From Paludibacter jiangxiensis (GTDB lineage: Bacteria > Bacteroidota > Bacteroidia > Bacteroidales > Paludibacteraceae): DNA of 64,000 bases. Below, in pieces: positions 46,470 through 56,231 of this stretch. The notes beneath the pieces are model-generated. The model was not told the origin of the DNA, searched no databases, and saw nothing but the letters and a program-made list of their open reading frames with translations. Both the position numbers and the translations under genes were made by a program. Location of the stretch: the NCBI RefSeq assembly GCF_001618385.1, contig NZ_BDCR01000004.1, forward strand, positions 806,001 through 870,000, in the 5' to 3' direction. Numbering within the stretch: position 1 is the stretch's first letter; each line of letters begins with the position of its first letter.

Positions 46470-48227
46470 ATGCAAATCACGATAAACGGTCAGACAATTG
46501 ACGTACAGGATGGATTAACCATCATGGATGCCTGCGCAATTGCAGGAATTGATATTCCTTCGCTTTGTTATCTGAAAGATGTCTCAAGCAATGCATCTTG
46601 CGGCATTTGTGTTGTTGAAGTAAAAGGGGCGCGCTCGTTGCTGAGATCGTGCATTACACAGATAACCGAAGGAATGGAAATCGTCACGAACAGCCAACGG
46701 GTAATGGATGCTCGTCGCATGAATCTGGAATTGCTCTTAGCCAACCATCCTCAGGATTGCCTGATTTGCGATCGTAATGAAAATTGCGAATTACAACAAC
46801 TGACATTTGATCTGGGAATGCACGGCATGCGTTTTGTTCGTACGCGTAAAGAAATTTTACCGAAAGACGAAACTTCCGCTTCGTTAGTGCGTGACCCCGA
46901 AAAGTGCATTCTATGTGGTCGTTGTATCGCGGTATGCCGTGAAGTTCAATCCGTACAGGCCATTGATTTTTCAGGACGTGGATCAAAAAGTAAAGTGGCA
47001 ACTTTTATGGACCTGGGACTGGGTGTGGTGGCTTGCACCAGCTGCGGACAATGTGCGCTGGTTTGCCCCACAGGAGCCATCACCGAGAAAAGCTCTATTG
47101 ATGCTGTATGGAAAGATTTGCATAATCACGAAAAAATAGTTTTGGTACAAACTGCACCTGCCATCCGGGTTGGAATTGGAGAAGCCATGGGAATGCCTTA
47201 TGGCAGTCTCGTAACGAGGCAAATGGTTGCCGGGCTTCGTAAACTCGGATTTTCAAAGGTATTCGACACCAATTTTACGGCCGATCTGACCATCATTGAA
47301 GAAGGTCACGAATTGATAAAACGGATTAAAACCGGAGGTGTATTGCCAATGATTACCTCCTGTTCGCCGGGATGGATCAAATTCATCGAGCATTTTTATC
47401 CCAAATCACTGCCTCACCTTTCTACCTGCAAATCACCGCAACAAATGTTCGGAGCAGTAGCCAAAACATATTATGCCGAAAAAACAGGCCTCGATCCCCG
47501 GAATATTATTGTAGTATCAGTGATGCCCTGCACAGCCAAGAAATTTGAAGCTCGCCGCCCCGAGATGGATAGCGCGTTTCATTACTGGCAAGCCAAAATG
47601 AATTTATCTGACGCTGATCATTTCTACGACGTGGATCACGTACTTACGACCCGCGAATTAGCACGAATGTTCAAAGAAACCGGCATCGAATTCGCACATC
47701 TGCCCGAAGAGAATTTTGACAGTCCACTGGGAGAATCAACCGGAGCCGCTGTTATATTCGGCACAACCGGAGGCGTGATGGAAGCTGCACTTCGGACGGC
47801 TTACGAAGTTTACACCGGAAAAACACTCGCCAACATAGATTTTAACGCTGTTCGTGGATTGAATGGAATAAAAGAAGCCGAAGTAGATCTTGACGGAACA
47901 AAAATCAAAGTGGCGGTAGCTCACACGTTAAAAAATGCACGAAAACTGCTTGACGAGATTGAAAACGGCACATCACCTTATACGTTTATCGAAGTGATGA
48001 CTTGTCCGGGTGGATGCTTGGGAGGTGGAGGGCAACCCATTCCTACCAACACTGAGATCCGTAAGATGCGCGCAGAATCAATTTATTATGAAGATGCTCA
48101 TAAAGGAATACGCAAATCGCACGAAAACCCTGAAATTCATTATCTTTACAAAGAGTTTCTGCTCGAACCATTAGGAGAAAAATCACATCGCCTGTTGCAC
48201 ACGAAATATATAGAAAGAAAAAATTGA
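46470..48227 (+). CDS. hydA: [FeFe]-hydrogenase catalytic subunit HydA
   Basis: The 585-residue cytosolic enzyme has a plant-type [2Fe-2S] domain (Cys33, 44, 47, 61), a His-Cys3 [4Fe-4S] site (HPQDCLICDRNENC), two ferredoxin clusters (CILCGRCIAVC, CTSCGQCALVC) and the H-cluster domain from about residue 220. The three H-cluster signatures are intact: TSCSPGW (about 296), MPCTAKKFE (about 350) and EVMTCPGGCLGGGGQP (about 508). Domain layout fits the NADH/ferredoxin-dependent bifurcating or confurcating HydA. It starts 40 bp after hydB. It probably makes H2 from reduced ferredoxin and NADH during fermentation. Confidence 0.95.
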   Translation: MQITINGQTIDVQDGLTIMDACAIAGIDIPSLCYLKDVSSNASCGICVVEVKGARSLLRSCITQITEGMEIVTNSQRVMDARRMNLELLLANHPQDCLICDRNENCELQQLTFDLGMHGMRFVRTRKEILPKDETSASLVRDPEKCILCGRCIAVCREVQSVQAIDFSGRGSKSKVATFMDLGLGVVACTSCGQCALVCPTGAITEKSSIDAVWKDLHNHEKIVLVQTAPAIRVGIGEAMGMPYGSLVTRQMVAGLRKLGFSKVFDTNFTADLTIIEEGHELIKRIKTGGVLPMITSCSPGWIKFIEHFYPKSLPHLSTCKSPQQMFGAVAKTYYAEKTGLDPRNIIVVSVMPCTAKKFEARRPEMDSAFHYWQAKMNLSDADHFYDVDHVLTTRELARMFKETGIEFAHLPEENFDSPLGESTGAAVIFGTTGGVMEAALRTAYEVYTGKTLANIDFNAVRGLNGIKEAEVDLDGTKIKVAVAHTLKNARKLLDEIENGTSPYTFIEVMTCPGGCLGGGGQPIPTNTEIRKMRAESIYYEDAHKGIRKSHENPEIHYLYKEFLLEPLGEKSHRLLHTKYIERKN

Positions 48228-48251
48228 GAGTATAACAAGATCATTATACAA

Positions 48252-48671
48252 ATGCGGAAAAATCTGAAGACATCAATATGGCTATTACTAACTGCCCTGG
48301 TATTTACAGCTTGTAACAATGATGCCGATACAACATTTAGCAAAACAATTGTGTCCGGGCAGACTGTCTCTATTCGTATAAAGGAGACTTTGCAAGACAA
48401 AACCGGCTACGTGAGGTTACGGATGGACGCGGTGTCGGATTCGCGTTGCCCCATCAACGCCATGTGTGTATGGGCAGGAAACGGAGCCGTCACTTTTACG
48501 TTGTTTATTAATGGAAATCCAAGTATATTGACGTTGAATACGACATTAGAACCCAAAGTCATATCTTCACAAGGATATAAAGTAACCTTACTCGAACTTC
48601 TTCCGTATCCCGGATCCGTGAATTATAACTATGACAATTATTATGCCTCCGTCAGGATTGAGAAAGAATAA
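48252..48671 (+). CDS. Small lipoprotein with conserved RCP...CVWAG motif
   Basis: The 139-residue lipoprotein (lipobox FTAC) is followed by a beta-rich domain. The segment DSRCPINAMCVWAGNGAVTF is a signature I recognise from a widespread bacterial family of small exported proteins with two conserved cysteines, of unknown function. It lies 24 bp after hydA and before a terminator, so it is probably on the hydrogenase transcript, although its export signal makes a direct role in a cytosolic hydrogenase unlikely. Confidence 0.75.
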   Translation: MRKNLKTSIWLLLTALVFTACNNDADTTFSKTIVSGQTVSIRIKETLQDKTGYVRLRMDAVSDSRCPINAMCVWAGNGAVTFTLFINGNPSILTLNTTLEPKVISSQGYKVTLLELLPYPGSVNYNYDNYYASVRIEKE

Positions 48672-48719
48672 AAACGGGAGACATAAAATGATAGATTTTA
48701 TGCCTCCCGTTTGTTTTTT
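48672..48719 (+). terminator. Rho-independent terminator of the hydrogenase operon
   Basis: AAACGGGAG-a-CATAAAAT pairs with ATTTTATG-c-CTCCCGTTT, a 17 bp stem with one mismatch and a 5 nt loop, followed by GTTTTTT. Confidence 0.9.
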
Positions 48720-48741
48720 ACTATTATTATCTGATATTCTG

Positions 48742-48878
48742 CCTAATGGCTTGAAAAGCCCCATTTTCATAACCGCGGGTCTGTGACCTGCGGGTGAACA
48801 CAACTTCAATCTACACGACCTGAAAGGTCGGACAAAACTCAAAGTTATGACTTTCAGGCGCTATGAAAGTCTATTAGG
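48742..48878. repeat. 137 nt four-hairpin (cloverleaf-like) intergenic element
   Basis: The outer arms CCTAAT (48742-48747) and ATTAGG (48873-48878) are complementary. Inside are four separate hairpins: GGCTT-GAA-AAGCC (48748-48760); CCGCGGGTC-TGT-GACCTGCGG (48773-48793); GACCT-GAA-AGGTC (48817-48829); GACTTTCA-n7-TGAAAGTC (48849-48871). It is non-coding and lies between convergent genes. Confidence 0.75.
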
Positions 48879-48899
48879 TGATATATCAGAAATTTTTTA

Positions 48900-49397
48900 T
48901 TACAACAGAGAAAGAGATTCTTTTCCTGCAATTTTAGCTTCATGCTCCAACAGCCAGGCTTTGCGCCATATGCCACCGGCATAACCGACCAACTTTCCGT
49001 CTGCTCCTATCACACGATGGCAGGGAACAACTATGGCTATCGGATTGTGATTATTCGCATTTCCAACAGCTCTCTGACCATTTGGAGTGCCAATCTCTTC
49101 AGCAATTTTTCCGTAACTGACCTGTTCTGCGAAAGGAATATCCATCAGTGAATCCCAAACCTTTTGCTGAAATTTGGTACCTTCCATCTGAACAGGCACT
49201 GAAAATGCCGTCAGAGTTCCCCGAAAATACTCGTGCAATTGATGTATGCACATTTCCACCGGTTTGGTTAGTTCGCCTTCCACATAATATTCATGCTTAT
49301 CGTCGAACTCCACAGCCGTTACAGCCTCGGCATTGCCCTTAATGCGCAAGGTTCCTACAGGCGTATTAATTAATCGAATGCAGCTTGTTTCAACCAT
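48900..49397 (-). CDS. ogt: Methylated-DNA-protein cysteine methyltransferase
   Basis: The 165-residue protein starts at the ATG at 49397, which overlaps the pyrC stop (ATGGTTGA); the frame is open to 49430, inside pyrC. It removes O6-alkylguanine lesions from DNA by suicide transfer. The N-terminal ribonuclease-like domain is VETSCIRLINTPVGTLRI and beyond. The C-terminal HTH domain has FQQKVWDSLMDIPFAEQVSYG and the active-site cysteine in IVVPCHRVIGADGKLVGYAGG. Translational coupling to pyrC is likely. Confidence 0.93.
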   Translation of the reverse strand: MVETSCIRLINTPVGTLRIKGNAEAVTAVEFDDKHEYYVEGELTKPVEMCIHQLHEYFRGTLTAFSVPVQMEGTKFQQKVWDSLMDIPFAEQVSYGKIAEEIGTPNGQRAVGNANNHNPIAIVVPCHRVIGADGKLVGYAGGIWRKAWLLEHEAKIAGKESLSLL

Positions 49398-50739
49398 TGA
49401 ATAGCAATTCTTTTCCTTTATGGGATTCATCGAAATCCCCGTTGTTGTATACTAGCTTTCCATTTACAAACGTGTGTGTAATGCGGGCATGAAACTCCTG
49501 ACCTTCGAAAGGAGACCATCCGCATTTAGAAAGAACATTTCCTGAATCTACGGTCCAGGGATAATTGGGATTTACCAATACCAGGTCAGCATAATAACCT
49601 TTACGGACAAATCCTCTTTTTTGTATCTTAAACAAAGTTGCCGGTGCATAGCACATCTTTTCGAGCGCTTTTTCCACCGTAAAATGGCCATTTCGTGCCA
49701 TTTCGAGCATGGCCGGCAATGAGTGCTGAATCAAAGGAATACCCGAAGCAGCCTGCAAACAATCGCCTTCTTTATCGGACAGCAAATGAGGTGCATGGTC
49801 TGTCGCAACAGTATCCAGCTTATTAGTTGTAAGCGCCTGAATGAGTGCCTTTTTATCAGCCTCTGTTTTTATAGCAGGATTACATTTAACCCGGGCTCCC
49901 CGTGTTTCGTAATCACGATTATCAAACCAAAAATAATGCACGCAACCTTCGGCAGTAATCTGTTTTTCGGCTAATGGCTTTGCCTCAAACAATGCCAGTT
50001 CATGTGCTGTGCTTACATGTGCAATATGCAGACGGGTCTTGTATTTCAAAGCCATCTCCACAGCTGCGGCTGTCGACTTGTAGCAGGCTTCGCCGGAACG
50101 GATAAGATGGTGGTTCGGAATTGGAATATTTTCGCCAAACTGGGCTTTGTATGTATCAATATTGCGCTGAATAGTGCCCATATCTTCGCAATGAGCCATC
50201 AGCATCAAAGGTGATTCGGCAAACAACCACTGCAAAAATTCTTTATCATCCACCTGCATATTACCGGTTGAAGCCCCGAGAAAGACTTTAATACCCGGAA
50301 TCCGCTTTGGATCTGCATTTTTGATTTGCTCTCTGTTTTCGTTGGTAGCACCAAGATAAAAGGCGTAGTTCGCCAGAGATTTTTCCGAAGCCAACCGGTT
50401 CTTTTCGTCCCACAATGCCAAAGTTGTTGTTTGAGGCACCGTATTGGGCATATCGAAAAATGACGTCACACCGCCGGCTACAGCCGCTTTGGATTCTGTG
50501 TATAAATCAGCTTTCTGAGTCAACCCCGGCTCCCTGAAATGTACATGAGTATCAATTACACCAGGCAACAGCCATAAATCTGAAGCATCTATTACAGTAT
50601 TGTTTTGCAAAATGCTTTCCGGCACTTCTCCCTTAAATATTTCTGCAATAAACTCACCTTCAATCCGAAGGGATCCTCTGAAGGTATTTTTTTCGGTAAA
50701 AATTTTAGCGTTGTGAACTAAGATTCCTTTTTGGCTCAT
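49390..50739 (-). CDS. pyrC: Dihydroorotase (amidohydrolase family)
   Basis: The 449-residue enzyme starts at the ATG at 50739 (MSQKGILVHNAKIFTE); the longer frame to 50781 lacks support. The metal-binding H-x-H is in DTHVHFREPGLTQKAD. Other metal or active-site parts are MLMAHCED, LHIAHVSTAHEL and VATDHAPHL (catalytic Asp). The first and last segments form the small composite beta-sandwich. It catalyses the third step of UMP synthesis; allantoinase is the nearest alternative, but no purine-catabolism gene is nearby. ogt overlaps its stop by 8 bp. Confidence 0.88.
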   Translation of the reverse strand: MSQKGILVHNAKIFTEKNTFRGSLRIEGEFIAEIFKGEVPESILQNNTVIDASDLWLLPGVIDTHVHFREPGLTQKADLYTESKAAVAGGVTSFFDMPNTVPQTTTLALWDEKNRLASEKSLANYAFYLGATNENREQIKNADPKRIPGIKVFLGASTGNMQVDDKEFLQWLFAESPLMLMAHCEDMGTIQRNIDTYKAQFGENIPIPNHHLIRSGEACYKSTAAAVEMALKYKTRLHIAHVSTAHELALFEAKPLAEKQITAEGCVHYFWFDNRDYETRGARVKCNPAIKTEADKKALIQALTTNKLDTVATDHAPHLLSDKEGDCLQAASGIPLIQHSLPAMLEMARNGHFTVEKALEKMCYAPATLFKIQKRGFVRKGYYADLVLVNPNYPWTVDSGNVLSKCGWSPFEGQEFHARITHTFVNGKLVYNNGDFDESHKGKELLFNG

Positions 50740-50849
50740 TTTTGTTCCGTTTCGAAGAGAATGAGTAATATTAACGCGCAAATATGGCGTATATTACTTA
50801 ATTAAAGGTTAATAATGAACATCTGTTCCTAAAACAGAAGGATGTGTGA

Positions 50850-50857
50850 CAAAATTA
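50850..50857 (-). promoter_or_regulatory. Possible -7 box TAATTTTG (pyrC)
   Basis: The minus-strand TAATTTTG lies 111 bp upstream of pyrC in the 249 bp gap after the mannan operon. Several weaker matches exist, so confidence is low. Confidence 0.3.
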
Positions 50858-50988
50858 CAAAAAACTTATGGCGAACAATACCATTTTCATCAAAAATTGA
50901 AAGTTTTTTTGTGCATTGTTAAAAACGTCAGACGTTATACGTAAAACCCACCTGTAAAAACTTTATCACACCACTTAATCCTAAAATC

Positions 50989-52167
50989 TCACAAGGCCTC
51001 AATCATTTCCATGCACATCCGTCCATTGTGATACGGACACTTCCAGAAACCGGCTTTATCATCCGAAGTATTAATGCTGCCATCCGCTTTTATACTCCAA
51101 TACCACTCACCGTTGTTCCTATCAACCAGATTGTTTTTTATGTAACTCCAGCAGGCCTTCGCTTTTTCGAGATATTCCTCTCTGCCGTACAGCCGATAGG
51201 CGTACCAGAAGCCCACAACAGCTTCGGCCTGCACCCACCAGTGACGATCAGAATCGACATGTCCCGTTACCAGATTCTTTTCATATATAAGGCTCCCATC
51301 CGGCTGAAGTCCTTCGGACGCAGCTTTCACAATGGCTGGTATAACAGCAATTACCCTGTCTGTCAGATCCGTTTCTCCGAGAACCACAGCTGCTTCATAA
51401 AGTAACCAGGATGCCTCGATATCGTGACCGTAAGAAAAAATATTTTGCTTGTTATGCCACTGTTCATCAAAAAAGAGCTGTAAATGGCCGGAAGGTGCCA
51501 GTATTTTGTCCAAAAATAGTTCGATCAGATTCCGCAAACTGTTTTTCAGTTCGGCAGTAGGCCAAATTCGGTAAAGATTGGTATATGGTTCCAAAATATG
51601 CAAATGAGTATTCATTGTTTTTTTCTCATTTGCATCTTTATCGCTCAAACGCACATCTGCAATTTCACCCCATTCTCCGGTAAATGCTTCCTGATAACCG
51701 TTCAGGTTCTGATCAAAGCTATATTTCTCAATAAGCTGATATAATTCGACAGCTTTTTCCAAAGCATCGCTATCGCCGGTTGCACGGGCATATTCGCTTA
51801 GTCCGTAAATAGCAAAGCCCTGGGCATATATTTGTTTCTTTTTATCCAACGGAGTGCCATCGGCCGCCAATTGCCAAAAGATTCCACCCTGCTCATTGTC
51901 CCAGAAATAAGTCAACAGATATTCTTTTGCACGCGTAGCCGTCTCCAGATATTCCGGTTTGTTGAACAAACGGTATGCTGCGGAGAATGTCCATAAAATA
52001 CGGGCATTCAGAATAGCTCCTTTCGGAGCATCTGTATGTTTATCTCCATTTCCTGATACCCTACCGATAAAACCTCCGTTATCAGCATCGATAACGTTGT
52101 TTATCCAAAACGGCAGGATATTCAGGCACAACTCGTCAACAAATTCTTGTTTGGCAATCTCTTCCAT
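50989..52167 (-). CDS. Cellobiose 2-epimerase-type AGE-family isomerase
   Basis: The 392-residue (alpha/alpha)6-barrel protein belongs to the N-acylglucosamine 2-epimerase superfamily. Conserved histidines and aromatic residues are in FSYGHDIEASWLLYEAA and DRHWWVQAEAVVGFWYAY. There is no signal peptide, so it is cytosolic. In Bacteroides fragilis the equivalent enzyme (BF0774) converts beta-1,4-mannobiose to mannosylglucose, and the same gene neighbourhood is seen here: symporter 5 bp upstream and GH130 in the operon. This places it before the phosphorylase in the mannan pathway. It is the last gene of the operon. Confidence 0.9.
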   Translation of the reverse strand: MEEIAKQEFVDELCLNILPFWINNVIDADNGGFIGRVSGNGDKHTDAPKGAILNARILWTFSAAYRLFNKPEYLETATRAKEYLLTYFWDNEQGGIFWQLAADGTPLDKKKQIYAQGFAIYGLSEYARATGDSDALEKAVELYQLIEKYSFDQNLNGYQEAFTGEWGEIADVRLSDKDANEKKTMNTHLHILEPYTNLYRIWPTAELKNSLRNLIELFLDKILAPSGHLQLFFDEQWHNKQNIFSYGHDIEASWLLYEAAVVLGETDLTDRVIAVIPAIVKAASEGLQPDGSLIYEKNLVTGHVDSDRHWWVQAEAVVGFWYAYRLYGREEYLEKAKACWSYIKNNLVDRNNGEWYWSIKADGSINTSDDKAGFWKCPYHNGRMCMEMIEAL

Positions 52168-52172
52168 TGATT

Positions 52173-53597
52173 TTATTTTTCTGCAGAAAGACCTCTTTTC
52201 TGATTAAGCAATTCAGCATTTTCTTTCACTTTTTTGTCGGAAAGAGGATAAAACAACATACCTACAAATGCCAGCACACAACAAATAGAAGGAATAAGAC
52301 TAATCATAATATGCTCTCCAAAAATGGTCTGACTGCTTTGTTGTGCTGCATTCGGAACGTAATTAAACAGAGCCAGAATCCATCCGCCAAGAGCAGAGCC
52401 TAAAGCCCAGCCCAACTTTTGAGACATCGACGATGAAGAGAAAATCAAGCCCGTTGCACGACGTCCGGTAAGCAATTCCTGATGATCGACGATATCGGCA
52501 AACATTGACCATAGCAATGGCAAAACATAACCGGCAAACATGGAAATAATAAACTGGAACGTCAGGATAAGTCCTATACTATTAGGTATAAAGTAGAATC
52601 CGACACTAAAGATACCTGCCAGCAAAATAGAGATCATATACGTCCTCTTTTTCCCATATTTTGCCGAGAGAGACGGCGCTACCATTACACCTAAGAGATT
52701 AGCGGCCTGACCAACTAAGAAATAAATGGTAGTCATATCCCATCCGGTAGCCTCAACACGGTAGTTCATTTTTACATAATCTCTAAAGAAGTAAATAGCG
52801 ACACTATCACGTATTGCATTGAACAACAAAGCTGCAAGTCCTGTTCCAACCAAAATCCACCATGGAGAATTATGGAACAAATTTTTCAAATCCTGCTTGA
52901 TGGAAACATGCTCTTCGCTCTCGATTTGTACTACACGTTCTTTCGTCCAGCTAAAACACAAAAGGAATAAAACAACACATATAGCACCAATTGCACCTAC
53001 ACCCATTACCCAGCCGACAGGCGAAGTGCTAACGGTAGCATCCACTGCATGTTTTGCATTTTCGAGGCTTTGTGGGTCAAATGTTTTCGCAAAGAAATCG
53101 ATCATCGGCTGCAACAGCATAAATGTCACGAAACTTCCGATAAACGCGAACGACATACGATAGGAGGAGAGAGAATTTCTTTCGGTAGGATCAGCTGATA
53201 TGGCGCCAAGCAACGAAGCATAAGGCACATTGATGAGCGAATAAACAATCATCATCAATGAATAGGTAACATAAGCGTAAATCAGCTTGGCAGTTTGCCC
53301 GAAATCAGGAGCAAAAAATGTAATCATTCCCATCACTGCAAAAGGGATGGCAAACCACAATAAGAAAGGACGATATTTACCCCAACGAGATTTCGTTCGG
53401 TCGGCTTTTATACCTACAAAGACATCAAAAAATGAATCCCACAGACGTGCAACCAAAAACATGGTTCCCGCTGCTTTTGCTGTTATACCAAACACATCGG
53501 TATAAAAAAACAAAGAGTACATTCCGAATATTTTCCAGAACATAGAGGAGGCTGCATCTCCAAAGCCATAGCCGATTTTTTCTTTCAGTTTTATCAT
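52173..53597 (-). CDS. GPH-type (MelB-like) sugar:cation symporter
   Basis: The 474-residue, twelve-helix inner-membrane transporter starts at the ATG at 53597 (MIKLKEKIGYGFGDAASS); the longer frame to 53672 covers the intergenic region. Family signatures are the N-terminal YGFGDAASSMFW, DVFVGIKADRTKSRWGKYRP in loop 2-3, and MIVYSLINVPYASLLGAIS. It probably imports mannobiose or short manno-oligosaccharides, as does its positional counterpart in the B. fragilis mannan locus (BF0773). The epimerase follows at 5 bp. Confidence 0.9.
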   Translation of the reverse strand: MIKLKEKIGYGFGDAASSMFWKIFGMYSLFFYTDVFGITAKAAGTMFLVARLWDSFFDVFVGIKADRTKSRWGKYRPFLLWFAIPFAVMGMITFFAPDFGQTAKLIYAYVTYSLMMIVYSLINVPYASLLGAISADPTERNSLSSYRMSFAFIGSFVTFMLLQPMIDFFAKTFDPQSLENAKHAVDATVSTSPVGWVMGVGAIGAICVVLFLLCFSWTKERVVQIESEEHVSIKQDLKNLFHNSPWWILVGTGLAALLFNAIRDSVAIYFFRDYVKMNYRVEATGWDMTTIYFLVGQAANLLGVMVAPSLSAKYGKKRTYMISILLAGIFSVGFYFIPNSIGLILTFQFIISMFAGYVLPLLWSMFADIVDHQELLTGRRATGLIFSSSSMSQKLGWALGSALGGWILALFNYVPNAAQQSSQTIFGEHIMISLIPSICCVLAFVGMLFYPLSDKKVKENAELLNQKRGLSAEK

Positions 53598-53644
53598 GGT
53601 AACGGTTAATAAGAAAGAGGTTCCAACAGGGAATCTCTCTAAGG

Positions 53645-54862
53645 TTATTCTTTTCTGTACAATTTCAGGCACAAAACATCGTGAGCCGGTATCACCGCTT
53701 TTAAGGGTTTGCGGGTATCACCACCCTCTTTGTTTTGCCAAATATCTTTTATTTTGAATATCTCTTTAGATGTGTTGAATTCACGCTGGCTAAGAGAGTC
53801 CGTCACGGACATGAATTTCCAGTCTAGGTCAACCGAACGGTATGATTTAGAACGGTTTAGCACACAAACAGCCCATTTACCTCCGCAAAGTGGTTTCATC
53901 CAGGTTTCCACGCTATCTTTCGAAACAAATTTGAATCCCTGAATACCAAGTGTATCCTGATTGATGGCAATTGCCTCTTTGTTAGTGAGTATTGCCTTGG
54001 TTTCAGGCGACATATTGCGCAAGTCGTTACCGGCAATCAACGGAGCCGCCAGTATACACCACATGGTAAAGTGAGCCCTGTCTTCATTTGCCGGCATTCC
54101 ATTGCCAACTTCGAGCATATCGGGATCGTTCCAGTGATCAGGCCCCGCAAATTTACGTAATCCATTTTGCATATCAAGTATTTGAAGCACACCATTTGCA
54201 AACCAGTTACCATTATTTTTTTTGCAGTCGAAACAATTATAAATATCTCCGGTAGTGCGCCACAAATGTCCAACCGCTGCACCCCACAACCAGGGCTTGT
54301 TGTTGCCCCATTCACACAAACTGAAAACAATTGGTCTGCCGGCGGCAAAAAGAGCATCGCGCATGGTTGAATAAGCCTCTTCCGCATTCATTTTACCGGT
54401 ATTGCACCAGTCGTATTTCAGATAGTCGACACCCCATTTTGCATACATCAAAGCATCCTGATACTCATGTCCCCGACCAGCAGGACGACCGGCACAGGTT
54501 TTATCTCCGGCACAAGAGTAGATGCCGAATTTTAGCCCTTTAGAATGAACATAGTCAGCCAAGGCTTTGATGCCGGATGGAAAACGTTGCGGATCGGGAA
54601 CAATAAAACCAAGACTATCTCTGGTCACCTGCCAGCAATCGTCAATTACAATATATTGATAACCGGCCTCCTTCAATCCCGAAGCAGCCATAGCATCAGC
54701 CTCTTCACGAATCATTATTTCGCTCACATCACAAGCAAATTTATTCCAGCTGTTCCATCCCATTGGAGGCGTTTTAGCCAATCCCTGAATTTTTTGTGCC
54801 TGCAACGGATACAGTACCAGTAAAAACAGCACTGACCATAAAAGTTTAGTGTGTATTTTCAT
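53645..54862 (-). CDS. GH27 alpha-galactosidase, secreted
   Basis: The 405-residue protein has a signal peptide (LLWSVLFLLVLYPLQAQ) and a complete GH27 (alpha/beta)8 barrel: TPPMGWNSWNKFACDV at the start, VIDDCWQ, GIYSCAGDKTCAG, the nucleophile Asp151 in YLKYDWC and the acid/base block WNDPDMLEVG. A C-terminal beta-sandwich spans about 310-400. It removes alpha-1,6-galactose side chains from galactomannan in the periplasm. It sits between GH130 (147 bp upstream) and the symporter (47 bp downstream). Confidence 0.94.
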   Translation of the reverse strand: MKIHTKLLWSVLFLLVLYPLQAQKIQGLAKTPPMGWNSWNKFACDVSEIMIREEADAMAASGLKEAGYQYIVIDDCWQVTRDSLGFIVPDPQRFPSGIKALADYVHSKGLKFGIYSCAGDKTCAGRPAGRGHEYQDALMYAKWGVDYLKYDWCNTGKMNAEEAYSTMRDALFAAGRPIVFSLCEWGNNKPWLWGAAVGHLWRTTGDIYNCFDCKKNNGNWFANGVLQILDMQNGLRKFAGPDHWNDPDMLEVGNGMPANEDRAHFTMWCILAAPLIAGNDLRNMSPETKAILTNKEAIAINQDTLGIQGFKFVSKDSVETWMKPLCGGKWAVCVLNRSKSYRSVDLDWKFMSVTDSLSQREFNTSKEIFKIKDIWQNKEGGDTRKPLKAVIPAHDVLCLKLYRKE

Positions 54863-55009
54863 TTGAAGATAATTTTGATTCTAAATAACAAATGGAAATG
54901 AATTTTATAAACAGCGAAGCTAAATTCAGCGTCAGCTAATTCCTGATTGAAAGTTACACGCTCCATACACGGGTTGTTAGCCCATGTACAGAGAATGTCC
55001 GTTCATCAA
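54863..55009 (-). other. 147 bp spacer inside the mannan operon
   Basis: Non-coding. It contains CAGCGAAGCTAAAT, also found at about 4012 in the DUF559-side repeats, and a small GGG-TTGTTA-GCCC hairpin. It may hold a processing or regulatory site. Confidence 0.35.
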
Positions 55010-56176
55010 TCAATCTAAAATCCTATTGTTATCAACCAATATATTTATAGTTTCTACGGAAGTCGCGGAACGTAGCCCGTCAACCGGCGTATTCAAGCAA
55101 TAGTCAACCAGCCTGTCAACTGTAGAAACAGCCACATGCAATCTTGTGTCTGAGGAAGCATAGTAGATAAATACAGTTCCATCTTCGTCGGCAATCCAAC
55201 CATTTGAGAACAAAACATTTGACACATCTCCCACACGTTCTTCTCCTTCGGGAGCCATAAAATAACCACCCGGAGATGCGATCAGTTTGGTCGGGTCTTC
55301 CAGATCGGTCATATACATGTATAGAACATAGCGTAAACCGGCAGCACAACCTCTAACGCCATGCGCCAAATGGAGCCAGCCTTTTGAGGTCTTGATGGGA
55401 TGCGGGCCTTCCCCATTTTTAAGTTCTTTGATGGTATGATAGTAACGATGATCGATGATAGCTTCTTCCTTAACTTCGGCGTGTTCTATATCGTCTACCA
55501 GTCCCCAACCAATTCCGCCTCCGCTTCCGGCATCAATGAAACCATCCTGCGGACGGGTATAAAAAGCATATTTACCATTTACAAATTCAGGATGTAACAC
55601 CACATTGCGTTGCTGGCTTTTCGATTTAAGATCGGGCAGACGTTCCCATGTCTCGAAATCTTTTGTACGGGCAATTGCAGCAGCAGCTACAGCAGAAGAA
55701 AGATCGCCGGCTGGAGCGTTCGGATCTTTTCGTTCACTACAGAACACGCCATAAATCCAGCCATCCTCATGAGCCGTCAAACGCATATCATAAATATTCG
55801 TATCCGGTTCTTCTGTCTCAGGCATTGTTACTGGTCGTTCCCAGAAGCGGAAATTATCCACTCCATTAGGACTTTCGGCTATTGCAAAAAAAGATTTGCG
55901 GTCAGCTCCTTCAACACGAGCCACCACAATATACTTGCCATTCCATTTTATGGCTCCGGCATTAAACACGCCATTCATCATAATCCGTTCCATTAAAAAC
56001 GGATTGGTGTTCTGATTCAGGTCGTAGCGCCACGTGATAGGAGTATGATCTGCCGTTAAAACCGGATTTTTATAACGTTGTAATAATCCATAATGACCAA
56101 TTGGTTCGTTTTTGCCCGACAACAATGACTCGTGTTGTTGCTTTAAATGGTTCAAAGAATCTTGAAATTCGCTCAT
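55010..56176 (-). CDS. GH130 4-O-beta-mannosylglucose phosphorylase
   Basis: The 388-residue cytosolic five-bladed propeller matches subfamily GH130_1, which phosphorolyses beta-1,4-mannosyl-glucose to mannose 1-phosphate and glucose. The catalytic Asp is at about 130 in [16 protein letters not shown], and the phosphate-site region has [21 protein letters not shown]. Length is close to the B. fragilis enzyme (BF0772, 390). There is no signal peptide. It completes the pathway with the epimerase and links mannan to glycolysis. The operon position is the same as in B. fragilis. Confidence 0.93.
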   Translation of the reverse strand: MSEFQDSLNHLKQQHESLLSGKNEPIGHYGLLQRYKNPVLTADHTPITWRYDLNQNTNPFLMERIMMNGVFNAGAIKWNGKYIVVARVEGADRKSFFAIAESPNGVDNFRFWERPVTMPETEEPDTNIYDMRLTAHEDGWIYGVFCSERKDPNAPAGDLSSAVAAAAIARTKDFETWERLPDLKSKSQQRNVVLHPEFVNGKYAFYTRPQDGFIDAGSGGGIGWGLVDDIEHAEVKEEAIIDHRYYHTIKELKNGEGPHPIKTSKGWLHLAHGVRGCAAGLRYVLYMYMTDLEDPTKLIASPGGYFMAPEGEERVGDVSNVLFSNGWIADEDGTVFIYYASSDTRLHVAVSTVDRLVDYCLNTPVDGLRSATSVETINILVDNNRILD

Positions 56177-56231
56177 GTTAAATGGTTCTTTTTATTGTGT
56201 TATTTGACTAGATGGTTCTTATGATGTCAAC

